From Microbispora sp. H13382 (GTDB lineage: Bacteria; Actinomycetota; Actinomycetes; Streptosporangiales; Streptosporangiaceae), in assembly GCF_014161445.1 (NCBI RefSeq), contig NZ_JABBXA010000006.1, positions 248,001-312,000 on the forward strand: a stretch of DNA of 64,000 bases, in the 5' to 3' direction. A program made the position numbers and the translations under genes. Below, one piece after another: positions 33,883 through 42,220 of the stretch. How positions within the stretch are numbered: position 1 is the stretch's first letter; each line of letters begins with the position of its first letter. The notes below the pieces were generated by a model. That model was given only the letters and a program-made list of their open reading frames with translations. It was not told where the DNA came from and did no database searches.

Positions 33883-35212
33883 GCTCGGGGTGCCTGGCGC
33901 GGCCGAGGCCGACCAGCCGTTCGTCCAGCGCCCGGGTGGCCGCCGCGGACGGCAGGACCTTCAGAACGCCGCGGACACGGTCGTGCCCGATCGCGTACCA
34001 CTGGTCCTCGAGCGCGTCGACCGCCTCCCGGAGATGCTCGGCGGCCTGGTCGCCGTCGGTGGAGGCGTGCGCGGCGGCGAGGTCGGCGAGCAGCACCGAG
34101 CGCTGCTTGCCGCCGTTCGGTCCCAGGTCGTCGAGCGCCTTGCGCAGCCGGCGGGCCGCCTCCTCGTGGTTGCCCGCGGTCAGCGCGCTGTAGCCGGCGA
34201 AGCCGTCGAGCCTGGCCCGCTCGAAGAAGTCCAGCCAGGACGGGTCGTCGCCGCTCGCGTCGACCATGTGGTCGGCGCGGTCGATGTGGCGCATGCACTC
34301 CTTCGGCTCGCCGCAGCGGGCCGAGATCTCCGACGCCACGCAGTGGAGCCACGCCCTGGTCAGCGGGCCGACGCCGTGCCAGGCGTGCGCGAACGCCGCG
34401 TCCAGCAGGCCCAGGGCGTCCGTGCGGTTGCCCTCGAACCCCGGCACGAACGCCGCGTGGGCGAGCACGGCGGCGGCGAGCGGGTGGTCGCCGCACTCCC
34501 GGCTGGCCGACAGGGCCATCCGGTACAGCCGCGCCGCGGTGGGGCCGTCGTCCAGGTCGAAGAAGGCGACCCGGCCCGACAGCAGGGCAGAGCGCGCGGC
34601 CGCCTCGGCCAGCGTGTGCCGGACCGCCCCCTCCGGGGCCCCCCGCAGCAGGCTCATGCCGAGCCGCGTGTGCGCGACCGACGCCTGGAAGATGTCGTCC
34701 GGCGGCGAGGTCCAGTAGAGGGCGGCCTGCTTGTCGACGACCCGGGCGAACGCCTCGGCCGACTCGGCGTCGACCCCGCGCCCGCGTTCCACCGCCGCGG
34801 GAAGACGCTCGCCGCCCTCACCGAGGAGCGGGGCGAGCACGCCCGCGCCGAAGAGCCCCCGTAGGAACGTGGAGCGGTCGATGCCGTCTGCGGCGATCAT
34901 GCTCAGCAGCCTCCGTATCTCGTCCACCACCTCCGTGACCGGCCGCATGGCCATCTCGTCGGGGGTGAGCAGTCCCAGTTCGCTCGCGGGCTTGTCGAAA
35001 ATCGTCACCAGATGCTTGCGATAGCGCGGATCCGGCCACCGCTCGCCGGTTTCCCACCGCCTGACCGTGTTGGCCGTCAGGCCGGTGTCCTTCTCGTCGC
35101 ACGACCGCATCGACGTACGAATGCGTTCGCACAGCTCCTCGTAGGACCACCCGCGCTGCAGGCGTTCCCACGCGAGCCGGCGATTTTGCGGATGGCGGTG
35201 GTTGGCCGGCAT
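33872..35212 (-). CDS. XRE-family regulator with helical repeat domain
   Basis: 446 residues. HTH at about 8-60 (NRRLAWERLQRGWSYEELCERIRTSMR, LTANTVRRWETGERWPDPRYRKHLV). Residues about 85-440 are helical with TPR-like units (AALLYRMALSASRE-type helix pairs, ALGLLDAAFAHAWHG, EEAARRLRKALDDLG). This layout is common in actinomycete developmental or signalling regulators that bind peptides or proteins. ATG 35212 is 166 bases from a divergent small gene that may be its partner. Confidence 0.8.
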   Translation of the reverse strand: MPANHRHPQNRRLAWERLQRGWSYEELCERIRTSMRSCDEKDTGLTANTVRRWETGERWPDPRYRKHLVTIFDKPASELGLLTPDEMAMRPVTEVVDEIRRLLSMIAADGIDRSTFLRGLFGAGVLAPLLGEGGERLPAAVERGRGVDAESAEAFARVVDKQAALYWTSPPDDIFQASVAHTRLGMSLLRGAPEGAVRHTLAEAAARSALLSGRVAFFDLDDGPTAARLYRMALSASRECGDHPLAAAVLAHAAFVPGFEGNRTDALGLLDAAFAHAWHGVGPLTRAWLHCVASEISARCGEPKECMRHIDRADHMVDASGDDPSWLDFFERARLDGFAGYSALTAGNHEEAARRLRKALDDLGPNGGKQRSVLLADLAAAHASTDGDQAAEHLREAVDALEDQWYAIGHDRVRGVLKVLPSAAATRALDERLVGLGRARHPELTM

Positions 35213-35378
35213 GTCGCACCCCCAGCACACTGCGTCAGCGTGACACGCCGACACTACGGGAGATTCTGTGTTCGCGCGGCTACTGGCTGTGATTGGACGT
35301 CCTCTGGCTGATACTCCAACCGCTTCAAAAGCGCTTAGCTTGGCCCACTTCCGCGAGCAGCCGTTGGAGATGGGTGAC

Positions 35379-35606
35379 ATGACCACGCTGGAGGACATCG
35401 CACGAGACCACGCCGGCTGGATCATCTGGCGGTCGGACGTCGGCCGCTGGTGGGCGACCAGGCGCGGGCCGGTGAACCTCGACGCGATCCGCAGGGGATG
35501 CGCGATGACGCTCGACGCCGACGACCCCGAGGCCCTCGCCGCGGCGCTGACGGCCCAGGCCGAGCTGACCGCCGCGGTCGCCGCCGACCCCGCGCCCACC
35601 GGGTGA
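35379..35606 (+). CDS. small hypothetical protein divergent from the XRE regulator
   Basis: 75 residues: TTLEDIARDHAGWIIWRSDVGRWWATRRGPVN, a Trp-rich beta segment, then an Ala-rich helix. Small proteins of this pattern sit beside XRE regulators in many actinomycetes, though the function is not established. GGAG nine bases before ATG 35379 decides the start. Confidence 0.6.
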   Translation: MTTLEDIARDHAGWIIWRSDVGRWWATRRGPVNLDAIRRGCAMTLDADDPEALAAALTAQAELTAAVAADPAPTG

Positions 35607-35623
35607 CGGGGCCGCCGGCGCGG

Positions 35624-35827
35624 TCAGCGGCCGTGCCGCAGACGGTCCCTGATGTAGTGGACGACGTGGACCGCGCAGGCGCCATTGCTGGCGCCTGCGC
35701 GATCGGTGACGGTGAACTCGGCCGGCGACGGGCATGACGAACCGCCCCAACCGCACCGGCGTTCGTGCCCCTTCGTGCCCGGCCGGTAGTCGCCCGCTTC
35801 CCAGAACTTGATCTGCAACAGATCCAT
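35624..35827 (-). CDS. small cysteine/histidine protein, possibly zinc-binding
   Basis: 67 residues, MDLLQIKFWEAGDYRPG... with CGWGGSSC, a later GAC and HVVHY. The four Cys/His groups could bind one zinc. GGAGGG about ten bases ahead of ATG 35827. Unrecognised family. It ends 18 bases from the convergent small gene and follows the HsdR-N fragment on the same strand. Confidence 0.5.
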   Translation of the reverse strand: MDLLQIKFWEAGDYRPGTKGHERRCGWGGSSCPSPAEFTVTDRAGASNGACAVHVVHYIRDRLRHGR

Positions 35828-35847
35828 CCGCCCCTGCCCTCCGCCGC

Positions 35848-36291
35848 TCAGGCGAGGAGATCGGGGTCGAGGAGGTCGACCTCCAGGGCCAGGCCGACGA
35901 CGACCGGGAGGCCGCCGGTGAGGTGGTAGACCTGCCACACCTGCCCGTTCGTCAGCACCATCCATTCGACGCCCTCGTTCACCGCGTACATCTGCACCTG
36001 CCGCAGGTGTTTGACGCCCAATTTCTGCGTGCACCGCTTGACCTCGATGAACGCGGCCAGCTGCTCGTCCACGCGTATGCCGTAGTCGGCGAATTCGCCT
36101 TTTACCTGGTATTCGGTTGTCAGATCTTCGTATTTGTCGTACCCCAGCCCCTCGCAGAGGAAATCGGTGACGAGCAGGCGGGTGTCGCCCTCGTTGGCAT
36201 CGCGGGCGATGAGATCGCTGAAGGGCTTGCCGTGCCGGCGCCGCTGGTGTGCCTCGGCGCAGGGGGGTTCCCCATCGCATTGCGTCTCGCT
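35848..36291 (-). pseudogene. truncated HsdR N-terminal-domain-like protein
   Basis: The frame carries RHGKPFSDLIARDANEGDTR, KGEFADYGIRVDEQLAAFIEVKR (PD-(D/E)xK-like D and E-x-K), VKHLRQVQMYAVNEGVEW and LTNGQVWQVYHL, the conserved type I restriction R-subunit N-terminal-like protein of actinomycetes. From memory the intact form has about 200 residues with a further ~60-70 after this point; here it stops at EVDLLDPDLLA. At the 5' side no usable start exists before the PadR gene. Codons are less G/C-rich than those of neighbours (AAA, GTA, ATA). I read it as a decayed gene. Confidence 0.5.
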
Positions 36292-36325
36292 ATAGTGCGG
36301 ATTGCAATAGGACGACGGGGGAGTG

Positions 36326-36919
36326 ATGGGACGGGCGGACAGGGATCTGGTCGGGCTCACGGTGCTCGCCCTGCTGTCCGTGCGGCCCGCCCACCCCTAC
36401 GAGCTGCACCGGTTCGTCATCGACACGCACAAGGACTACATCGGCGGCCTGCCGCGCAGCCTCTACCACGCGGTCGACCGGTTGGCCCGCGACGAGCTCA
36501 TCGCTCCGGTCGAGACCAGCAGGGAGGGTCGCCGGCCGGAACGCACGGTCTACCGGGTGACCGAGGAGGGGCGGGCCGAGCTGAGCTCCCGGCTGCGTCG
36601 TCTGCTGGAACAGCCGGACGGCGACACCAAGGTCTTCCTGGCCGCGGTGTCGCTGATGGGATGCCTTCCCGTCCCCGAGGCGGAGCGGGCGCTGAGCACC
36701 CGCGCCGCCACGCTGGAGGGCGCGATCGTCGCCGCCGACGCGCACATCGAGACGCTGGGCGGCTCCGGCCTGCCGCGCGTGCTGGTCCTCGAAGTGGAGT
36801 ACGACCGGGCGATGAAGGCCGCCGAGTTGGAGTGGGTCCGCGCGACCCTCGCCGAGATCCGATCCGGCCGGATCACCTGGAGCATCGAGACGAACGCCGG
36901 ACAGCTCGACCGGCAGTGA
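36326..36919 (+). CDS. PadR-family transcriptional regulator
   Basis: 197 residues. Winged HTH (about 8-90): LTVLALLSVRPAHPYELHRFV, LYHAVDRLARDELI, RTVYRVTEEGRAEL. The C-terminal helical domain (about 95-190) is for dimerisation. GGGGGAG ahead of ATG 36326. An imperfect inverted repeat CTATAGTGC/GCAATAG lies at about 36290-36310, a plausible autoregulatory site. Likely controls the two genes downstream. Confidence 0.85.
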   Translation: MGRADRDLVGLTVLALLSVRPAHPYELHRFVIDTHKDYIGGLPRSLYHAVDRLARDELIAPVETSREGRRPERTVYRVTEEGRAELSSRLRRLLEQPDGDTKVFLAAVSLMGCLPVPEAERALSTRAATLEGAIVAADAHIETLGGSGLPRVLVLEVEYDRAMKAAELEWVRATLAEIRSGRITWSIETNAGQLDRQ

Positions 36920-37040
36920 AGCGCCGGCCGGATGCGCCAACATCCGGCCGGCGCCCGACCCGACCACCGCGAAGCGGCCGATCAGGGCTCGCACTCCGAA
37001 GGATAGGCGGCTTCGCGGTCATCCGAGAGGAGTCGCAACC

Positions 37041-37463
37041 ATGTCCGAGACCGTGGTGGAAACCGTGTCCGACGACGTCCACCGCCTGCTGGACGCGCTG
37101 ACCGCGGCCTGGAACGACGGGGACGCCGCCGCCTTCGCGGAGCTGTTCACCGAGGACGCCGACTACGTGACGTACTTCGGGGCGCGCATGGAGGGCCGCC
37201 GGGCCATCGAGGACAGCCACCGGGCACTGTTCGAGGGTCCGCTGAAGGGGTCCCGGCTGGTCGCGCCGGCCGCCGCGGCGCCGCTGCGGAGGATCCGGCT
37301 CCTGAGCCCGGACGTGGCGTTGGTCGTGACGACCGGGGGATCGTCCCTGCCGGACGGCGGGTCCGATCCGGGCCGTGACTCGATCATGACGTTCACCGCG
37401 GTCAGGAAGGGCGACGGCTGGCGCCTGGCGTCGTTCCAGAACACGCGGATCGGTGCGCCGTGA
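37041..37463 (+). CDS. SgcJ/EcaC-type NTF2-like protein
   Basis: 140 residues. Cone-shaped NTF2/DUF4440 fold: LLDALTAAWNDGDAAAFAELFTEDADYVTYFG (about 17-48), GRRAIEDSHRALF, and the C-terminal DGWRLASFQNTRI strand. Members are small-molecule-binding or enzyme-like; role not evident. GAGAGGAG precedes the ATG. Ends with a GTGA overlap with the next gene. Confidence 0.8.
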   Translation: MSETVVETVSDDVHRLLDALTAAWNDGDAAAFAELFTEDADYVTYFGARMEGRRAIEDSHRALFEGPLKGSRLVAPAAAAPLRRIRLLSPDVALVVTTGGSSLPDGGSDPGRDSIMTFTAVRKGDGWRLASFQNTRIGAP

Positions 37464-37909
37464 CGACGTCTGCCGGGACCCTGCTGTGCGAGGTGCGCGG
37501 CGTCGTCGAGGCGCCGGTCGACCGGGTGGCCGGCCTCATCCTGCGAGTACGGCCGGGGCCCGTGGGGCGGCACAACTGCTTCCTGCTGGCTGAGCACGGC
37601 GGAACGCTCACGGGCGGACCGGACCGGTTCGTGCTCGCCGCGCCCGCGCACACGATGACGGTCGAGGTGGGTCCGGACCGGCTGGCCGTGCAGGGCGGCT
37701 GGTGGTACCGCGGTGAATACCGCCTCGCCCCCGATCCGGCCGGCACACTGCTGGTCCACCGGGTCCGCAACGTGGCCGAGCGTCTGCGCTGGGGGGTTCC
37801 CCTGGCCAACGGATTCTTCCGGCGCTTCGGACCGCGGACGCGCGACGGCTTCGCCGTCCTGCTCGACCGCGTGGGCGGCGAGCTGGGCTGTCCCGTCCGC
37901 CTGCTGTGA
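37460..37909 (+). CDS. SRPBCC-like hypothetical protein
   Basis: 149 residues. Beta-rich helix-grip-like pattern: CEVRGVVEAPVDRVAGLIL at the start, FVLAAPAHTMTVEVGPDRLAVQGGWWYRGEYRL, and a long C-terminal helix. Probably a hydrophobic-ligand-binding protein; weak assignment. GTG inside the stop of the NTF2-like gene, so part of the PadR operon. Confidence 0.55.
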   Translation: MTTSAGTLLCEVRGVVEAPVDRVAGLILRVRPGPVGRHNCFLLAEHGGTLTGGPDRFVLAAPAHTMTVEVGPDRLAVQGGWWYRGEYRLAPDPAGTLLVHRVRNVAERLRWGVPLANGFFRRFGPRTRDGFAVLLDRVGGELGCPVRLL

Positions 37910-37973
37910 CCAGATGGTCCACCATCCCTCCAGCCCCGGCATGATCGAATGAATGTTTGAATATGCTGGGGCC

Positions 37974-38636
37974 ATGAGGGCTTTTCAGGCGTCGCTGCTG
38001 GACTGTGTTCCTGGACTGGGCGAGGGGGTTCCCGGACTGGGCGAGGGTGTTCATGCCGGCCCGCTCGGTTCGTCGGTACGGCGCACTCCGCTCGCCCGGG
38101 GCGCCTGGATCGACGTCCGGCCACACTGGATCGAGGGGGCGGACGCGCTCTTCGAACGCCTCCTCGACGCGGTGCCCTGGCACGCCGAGCGCAGGCACAT
38201 GTACGACCGGGTCGTGGACGTGCCGCGGCTGCTGAAGTTCTACGACGAGGGCGAAGAACTGCCCGATCCCGTCCTGGCCGAGGCGAGGGACCTGCTCAAC
38301 GCCCACTACGAGGAGCAGCTCGGCGAGCCGTTCCGTACGGCGGGCATGTGCCTGTACCGGGACGGCCGGGACAGCGTCGCCTGGCACGGCGACACGATCG
38401 GACGCGGGAGCACGCAGGACACCATGGTCGCGATCGTGTCGGTCGGCACGCCACGCCCGCTGCTGCTGCGCCCGCGCGGCGGGGGAGGCCCGACGCTGCG
38501 GCACGAGCTGGGCCACGGCGACCTCATCGTCATGGGCGGGAGCTGCCAGCGCACCTGGGAGCACGCGATCCCGAAGTCCGCCAAGGTGATCGGCGCCCGC
38601 ATCAGCGTCCAGTTCCGGCCGAGAGGCGTACGGTGA
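37974..38636 (+). CDS. alkB: AlkB-family Fe(II)/2-oxoglutarate dioxygenase
   Basis: 220 residues. Iron ligands are WHGDTIGR (H and D, about 140) and the His in TWEHAIPK (about 193); the 2-oxoglutarate arginine is in RISVQFR. AGMCLYRDGRDSVAWHGD is typical of AlkB demethylases repairing alkylated DNA or RNA. ATG 37974 (MRAFQASLLD) is the usual family start; ATG 37953 has no better site. An in-frame 21-bp duplication encodes VPGLGEG twice near residue 12. No adaptive-response gene is adjacent. Confidence 0.87.
   Translation: MRAFQASLLDCVPGLGEGVPGLGEGVHAGPLGSSVRRTPLARGAWIDVRPHWIEGADALFERLLDAVPWHAERRHMYDRVVDVPRLLKFYDEGEELPDPVLAEARDLLNAHYEEQLGEPFRTAGMCLYRDGRDSVAWHGDTIGRGSTQDTMVAIVSVGTPRPLLLRPRGGGGPTLRHELGHGDLIVMGGSCQRTWEHAIPKSAKVIGARISVQFRPRGVR
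38007..38048 (+). repeat. 21-bp tandem duplication inside alkB
   Basis: Units 38007-38027 and 38028-38048 differ by two bases. They add seven residues in frame in the poorly conserved N-terminal region. Confidence 0.9.
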
Positions 38637-38805
38637 CGGCACGCGGCGGGGCGCCCCCGCTCTGACCTGCCCGGCCCGCACCCCGCCGGCCCTCGGCGTC
38701 CGGCCGCCCCCGCCTGCCCGGCCGTTGACACGTGCGGTTTCCTGGTACTGCTGGAGCAAGGCCCGGGCAAAGGACGGGCCACGGTCGCACGAGGAAAGGT
38801 CGCGG

Positions 38806-39801
38806 ATGATCCCGAACCCCTACGCCCCCGCCCCCACCCGGTACGACGACATGCGGTACCGGCGCAGCGGAAGGAGCGGGGTGCTGCTTCCCGAGATCTC
38901 CCTCGGCCTGTGGCACAACTTCGGCGACGGTCACCCCCTCGACGTGCAGCGTGCCGTCCTGCGCCGGGCCTTCGACCTCGGCGTCACCCACTTCGACCTG
39001 GCCAACAACTACGGCCCGCCGTACGGCTCGGCGGAGGAGAACTTCGGCCGCCACCTGCGCGCGGACTTCCTGCCCTATCGCGACGAGTTGTTCATCTCGA
39101 CCAAGGCGGGCTACGACATGTGGCCCGGCCCGTACGGCGAGTGGGGGTCGCGCAAGTATCTGCTGGCCAGCCTCGACCGGTCGCTGAGCCGGATGGGCCT
39201 CGACTACGTCGACGTCTTCTACTCCCACCGGCCCGACCCGGACACCCCGATCGAGGAGACGATGGGCGCCCTCGACACGGCGGTGCGCTCCGGCAAGGCG
39301 CTCTACGTGGGCATCTCGAACTACTCGGCCGAGCAGACCGAGCGGGCCGCCGCCGTGCTGCGCGAGCTGGGCACCCCGCTCCTGATCCACCAGCCGCGCT
39401 ACTCGATGCTCGACCGCTGGGTGGAGGACGGGCTGCTCGACACGCTGGAGCAGGCCGGATCGGGCTGCATCGCCTACTCGCCGCTGGCGCAGGGCCTGCT
39501 CACCGGCCGCTACCTCGACGGCGAGGTGCCGGCCGACTCTCGGATGGCGATCGGCCACTTCCTCACGCGCGACCGGCTCACCCCGGAGCTGCTGGAGTCC
39601 CTGCGCGGCCTCAACAAGATCGCACACGAGCGCGGCCAGACGCTCGCCCAGCTCGCCCTGTCGTGGATCCTGCGCGACCGGCGGATCACGTCCGTGCTGG
39701 TCGGGGCCAGCTCGGTCGGGCAGCTCGAACAGAACATCGCGGCCCTCGACGCGCCCCCGCTCACGCCGGAGGAACTGGCCGAGATCGAGAACCTGCTGTA
39801 G
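38806..39801 (+). CDS. aldo/keto reductase, YghZ/MgrA (L-glyceraldehyde 3-phosphate reductase) type
   Basis: 331 residues, TIM barrel. Catalytic tetrad D, Y, K, H seen in FDLANNYGPPYGSAEENFG, ISTKAGYDM and FYSHRPDPDTP. The Shaker-beta/YghZ group signature is MRYRRSGRSGVLLPEISLGLWHNFG. NADPH-dependent aldehyde reduction, detoxifying methylglyoxal-like aldehydes in relatives. AGGAAAGG six bases before ATG 38806. Confidence 0.88.
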   Translation: MIPNPYAPAPTRYDDMRYRRSGRSGVLLPEISLGLWHNFGDGHPLDVQRAVLRRAFDLGVTHFDLANNYGPPYGSAEENFGRHLRADFLPYRDELFISTKAGYDMWPGPYGEWGSRKYLLASLDRSLSRMGLDYVDVFYSHRPDPDTPIEETMGALDTAVRSGKALYVGISNYSAEQTERAAAVLRELGTPLLIHQPRYSMLDRWVEDGLLDTLEQAGSGCIAYSPLAQGLLTGRYLDGEVPADSRMAIGHFLTRDRLTPELLESLRGLNKIAHERGQTLAQLALSWILRDRRITSVLVGASSVGQLEQNIAALDAPPLTPEELAEIENLL

Positions 39802-39880
39802 TCCTCCCGCCGTCACGGCGGCAGGCGGCCCGTCACGACGCGCCGCCCGCCGCCCGCCGCCGGAGGAGGCGAAGCGCGCC

Positions 39881-40828
39881 TCAGGAGAACGCGTCGACGC
39901 CGGTGAGCTCGGCGGACAGGTCCCAGAGCCGGGTCGCCTCCCCGGGGTCGACCGCCCACGGCGCGACCCGTCCGCCGGTCGTGTCGCCGGTGGCGAGTTC
40001 GGCGACGTCGCAGTCCTCGCAGTAGACCCCGCCGTGACCGTCGAGCAGGGGGGAGGTCGCCGCCCAGACGGTCGTGGCCGCGCCCTGCTCCGGCGTCTTG
40101 AAGTCCTCCGCCGGCGCGCCGCCGGGAGAGACCCAGCCCAGGGCGATCTGCTCCGCACGGGGGATGTGCCGCTGGAGCGGGGTGAGGATGCTGCCGGGGT
40201 ACAGGGCGAAGGCCCGTACGCCGGCGGCGGCCCCGAGCGCGTCGAGGCGGACGGCGAACAGGACGTTCGCCGTCTTCGACTGCCCGTAGGCCGCCCACTT
40301 GTCGTACCCGTCGCGGAAGTGGATGTCGTGCCACCGGATCCCGGACGCGAAGTGAGCACCCGAGGACACCGACACGACCCGCGACCCGGTGGCCAGAGCC
40401 GGGCGCAGGCGGTTGACGAGGGCGAAGTGACCGAGGTGGTTGACCGCGAACTGGGCTTCCCAGCCCGGGCCGACGCGGGTCTCCGGGCAGGCCATGATCC
40501 CGGCGTTGGCGATGAGGAGGTCGATGGTCCTGCCGGTCTCCACGAGAGTTTCGGCGAACACGCGGACGCCGCGCAGGTCCGCCAGGTCGAGTTCGTGAGT
40601 CTCCGTGCGCGGGATGTCGCGCAGCGCCTCCTTCGCCGCCGCCGGTCTGCGCGCCGGGACGATCACCCGGGCCCCCGCCGCGCTCAGCGCCCGCGTCGTC
40701 TCCAGGCCGAGCCCCGAGTGTCCCCCGGTGACCAGGGCCGTCCGCCCGGACAGGTCGATTCCCGTGAGCACCTCGCGCGCGGTGCTGCGGGCGCCGAAAC
40801 CACTGCCGATCCTGTGCTGTGCCGTCAT
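39881..40828 (-). CDS. short-chain dehydrogenase (retinol/protochlorophyllide-reductase-like), MerR target
   Basis: 315 residues. TGGHSGLGLETTRALSAAG (cofactor), NAGIMACP, SVSSGAHF (Ser) and YGQSKTANVLF (Tyr-x3-Lys). The insert before YGQSK places it in the WW-oxidoreductase/retinol-dehydrogenase-like branch. No ribosome site precedes the ATG at 40828; instead a MerR-type promoter ends exactly there, so the mRNA is probably leaderless. Divergent partner of the MerR gene; substrate unknown. Confidence 0.85.
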   Translation of the reverse strand: MTAQHRIGSGFGARSTAREVLTGIDLSGRTALVTGGHSGLGLETTRALSAAGARVIVPARRPAAAKEALRDIPRTETHELDLADLRGVRVFAETLVETGRTIDLLIANAGIMACPETRVGPGWEAQFAVNHLGHFALVNRLRPALATGSRVVSVSSGAHFASGIRWHDIHFRDGYDKWAAYGQSKTANVLFAVRLDALGAAAGVRAFALYPGSILTPLQRHIPRAEQIALGWVSPGGAPAEDFKTPEQGAATTVWAATSPLLDGHGGVYCEDCDVAELATGDTTGGRVAPWAVDPGEATRLWDLSAELTGVDAFS

Positions 40829-40835
40829 GGGGAGG

Positions 40836-40866
40836 ACGCTAGGAACTAGAGCGTGCTCTAGGTCAA
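40836..40866 (-). promoter_or_regulatory. MerR-type promoter with 19-bp spacer
   Basis: On the minus strand, -35 TTGACC (40861-40866) and -10 TAGCGT (40836-40841) are 19 bp apart, the over-long spacing that MerR proteins correct by twisting DNA. The spacer holds the palindrome CTAGAGC-N2-GCTCTAG (40846-40861). The expected start point is at 40828-40830, on the SDR start codon. Confidence 0.85.
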
Positions 40867-40882
40867 GCTGTACGCTCGCCGG

Positions 40883-41302
40883 ATGACCAGGCATACGGAT
40901 GCCCTGTCCATCGGGCAGGTCTCCGAGGCGACCGGGCTGAGCGTGCACGCGTTGCGCTTCTTCGAGCGCGAAGGGCTCTTCCTGCGTCCGATCCCCCGAT
41001 CGGCGGGCGGGCGGCGGGTGTACGACCCGGCGGACGTGGAGTGGCTGGTCCTGTGCAACCGGCTGCGCGACTCCGGCATGTCCATCGCCACGCTGCGCAG
41101 GTTCGCCGGGCTCGTCCGGTCGGGGCCGGGCAACGAGTCCGAGCGCCTCGCCCTGCTGGAGGAGCACGAGCGAGCCGTCGAAGCGCGGATCGCCGAGCTG
41201 AACGCGAGCCTCGCCGTCATCCACGGCAAGGTGGTCACCTATCGCGGGCACGTGCGCGACGGGACCGCGGCGGGCCTGTGGGCGCCCACGCCGTCCCCCT
41301 GA
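40883..41302 (+). CDS. MerR-family transcriptional regulator
   Basis: 139 residues. Winged HTH SIGQVSEATGLSVHALRFFEREGLF (about 9-33), GGRRVYDPADVEWL, then the antiparallel dimer helix (SERLALLEEHERAVEARIAELNASLAVI). No cysteine cluster, so the effector is organic or redox rather than a metal. Shares an intergenic region with the SDR it most likely controls. TACGCT six bases before the ATG may serve as a -10, suggesting a leaderless message here too. Confidence 0.88.
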   Translation: MTRHTDALSIGQVSEATGLSVHALRFFEREGLFLRPIPRSAGGRRVYDPADVEWLVLCNRLRDSGMSIATLRRFAGLVRSGPGNESERLALLEEHERAVEARIAELNASLAVIHGKVVTYRGHVRDGTAAGLWAPTPSP

Positions 41303-41320
41303 TCAGTCCCGGAGGGCGGC

Positions 41321-42178
41321 TCAGTCGACCTCGGCGCTGCCGTTCACGCGCAGCTTGCGGCGGGCCCGCTCGTAGAAGGTGGTCGTCCCGAGCCGTACGA
41401 CGCGGGCGGCGGCGCGCAGCGCGGTCACGGTGAGCCGGTCGCCGGGGCCAAGGTGGCCGCCGATCGCGCCGTCGACCTCCAGCGCGAGCTGTCCGCTGGT
41501 GGAGAGCACGTCGAGCGTCACCTCTTCGTCCGCCGACAGGACCAGGGCCCGGTTGAACGCCGAGTGGGCGGCGGCGGGGACGACGAGGAAGCCCTCGACG
41601 GTCGGGGAGACGATCGGGCCGCCGGCCGAGAAGCTGTACGCGGTGGACCCCGTGGAGGTGGAGACGATCACGGCGTCGGCGGCGTACCGGACGAACGGCT
41701 CGCCGTAGACGGAGACGGAGACGGCCGCGAGCCCGTCGCCGGGGATGCGCACGAGGGCGATGTCGTTGAACGCCGTCACCATCCGGCCGTCGTGGCTCGT
41801 CGCCCGGACCGCCATGCGCGGCTCGACCGTGTATCTGTGCTCGTCGATCGCCGACAGCGCGGGCGCCAGCTCGTCCACGTCGATCTCCGCGAGGAAGCCG
41901 AGGCGTCCCAGGTTCACCCCGAGGACGGGGGTCGGCCGCCCGGCGATCAGGCGCATAGTGCGCAGCATCGTGCCGTCGCCGCCGAGGCTGACGAGGAGGT
42001 CGGACCGCCTGACCAGGGTCGCGGCGTCCACCGAGACCGCGCTGCAGTCGATGCGCCCCACCTCGTCGGGTAGCCCGAGCACCGTGACGTCCCGCTTGCG
42101 CGCCCACTCGACGATCGTGTCGATCGCCTCCTTGGAGTCGCGCTGCGGATGCAGGACGAGACCCACGGTGCTGACCAT
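41321..42178 (-). CDS. nadK: NAD kinase
   Basis: 285 residues. Signature GGDGT (about 68-72), NLGRLGFLAE (about 91) and the C-terminal STSTGSTAYSFSAGGPIV. Phosphorylates NAD to NADP. Actinomycetes often carry two NAD kinases and the housekeeping one is near recN, so this may be the second. ATG 42178 gives a better distance to GGGGG than ATG 42184. It follows the sensor kinase gene with 36 to 42 bases between them, on the same strand. Confidence 0.88.
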   Translation of the reverse strand: MVSTVGLVLHPQRDSKEAIDTIVEWARKRDVTVLGLPDEVGRIDCSAVSVDAATLVRRSDLLVSLGGDGTMLRTMRLIAGRPTPVLGVNLGRLGFLAEIDVDELAPALSAIDEHRYTVEPRMAVRATSHDGRMVTAFNDIALVRIPGDGLAAVSVSVYGEPFVRYAADAVIVSTSTGSTAYSFSAGGPIVSPTVEGFLVVPAAAHSAFNRALVLSADEEVTLDVLSTSGQLALEVDGAIGGHLGPGDRLTVTALRAAARVVRLGTTTFYERARRKLRVNGSAEVD

Positions 42179-42220
42179 GCCCATGCCCCCAACTGTACGG
42201 TCAGGCCGGCGCGGCCGGTT

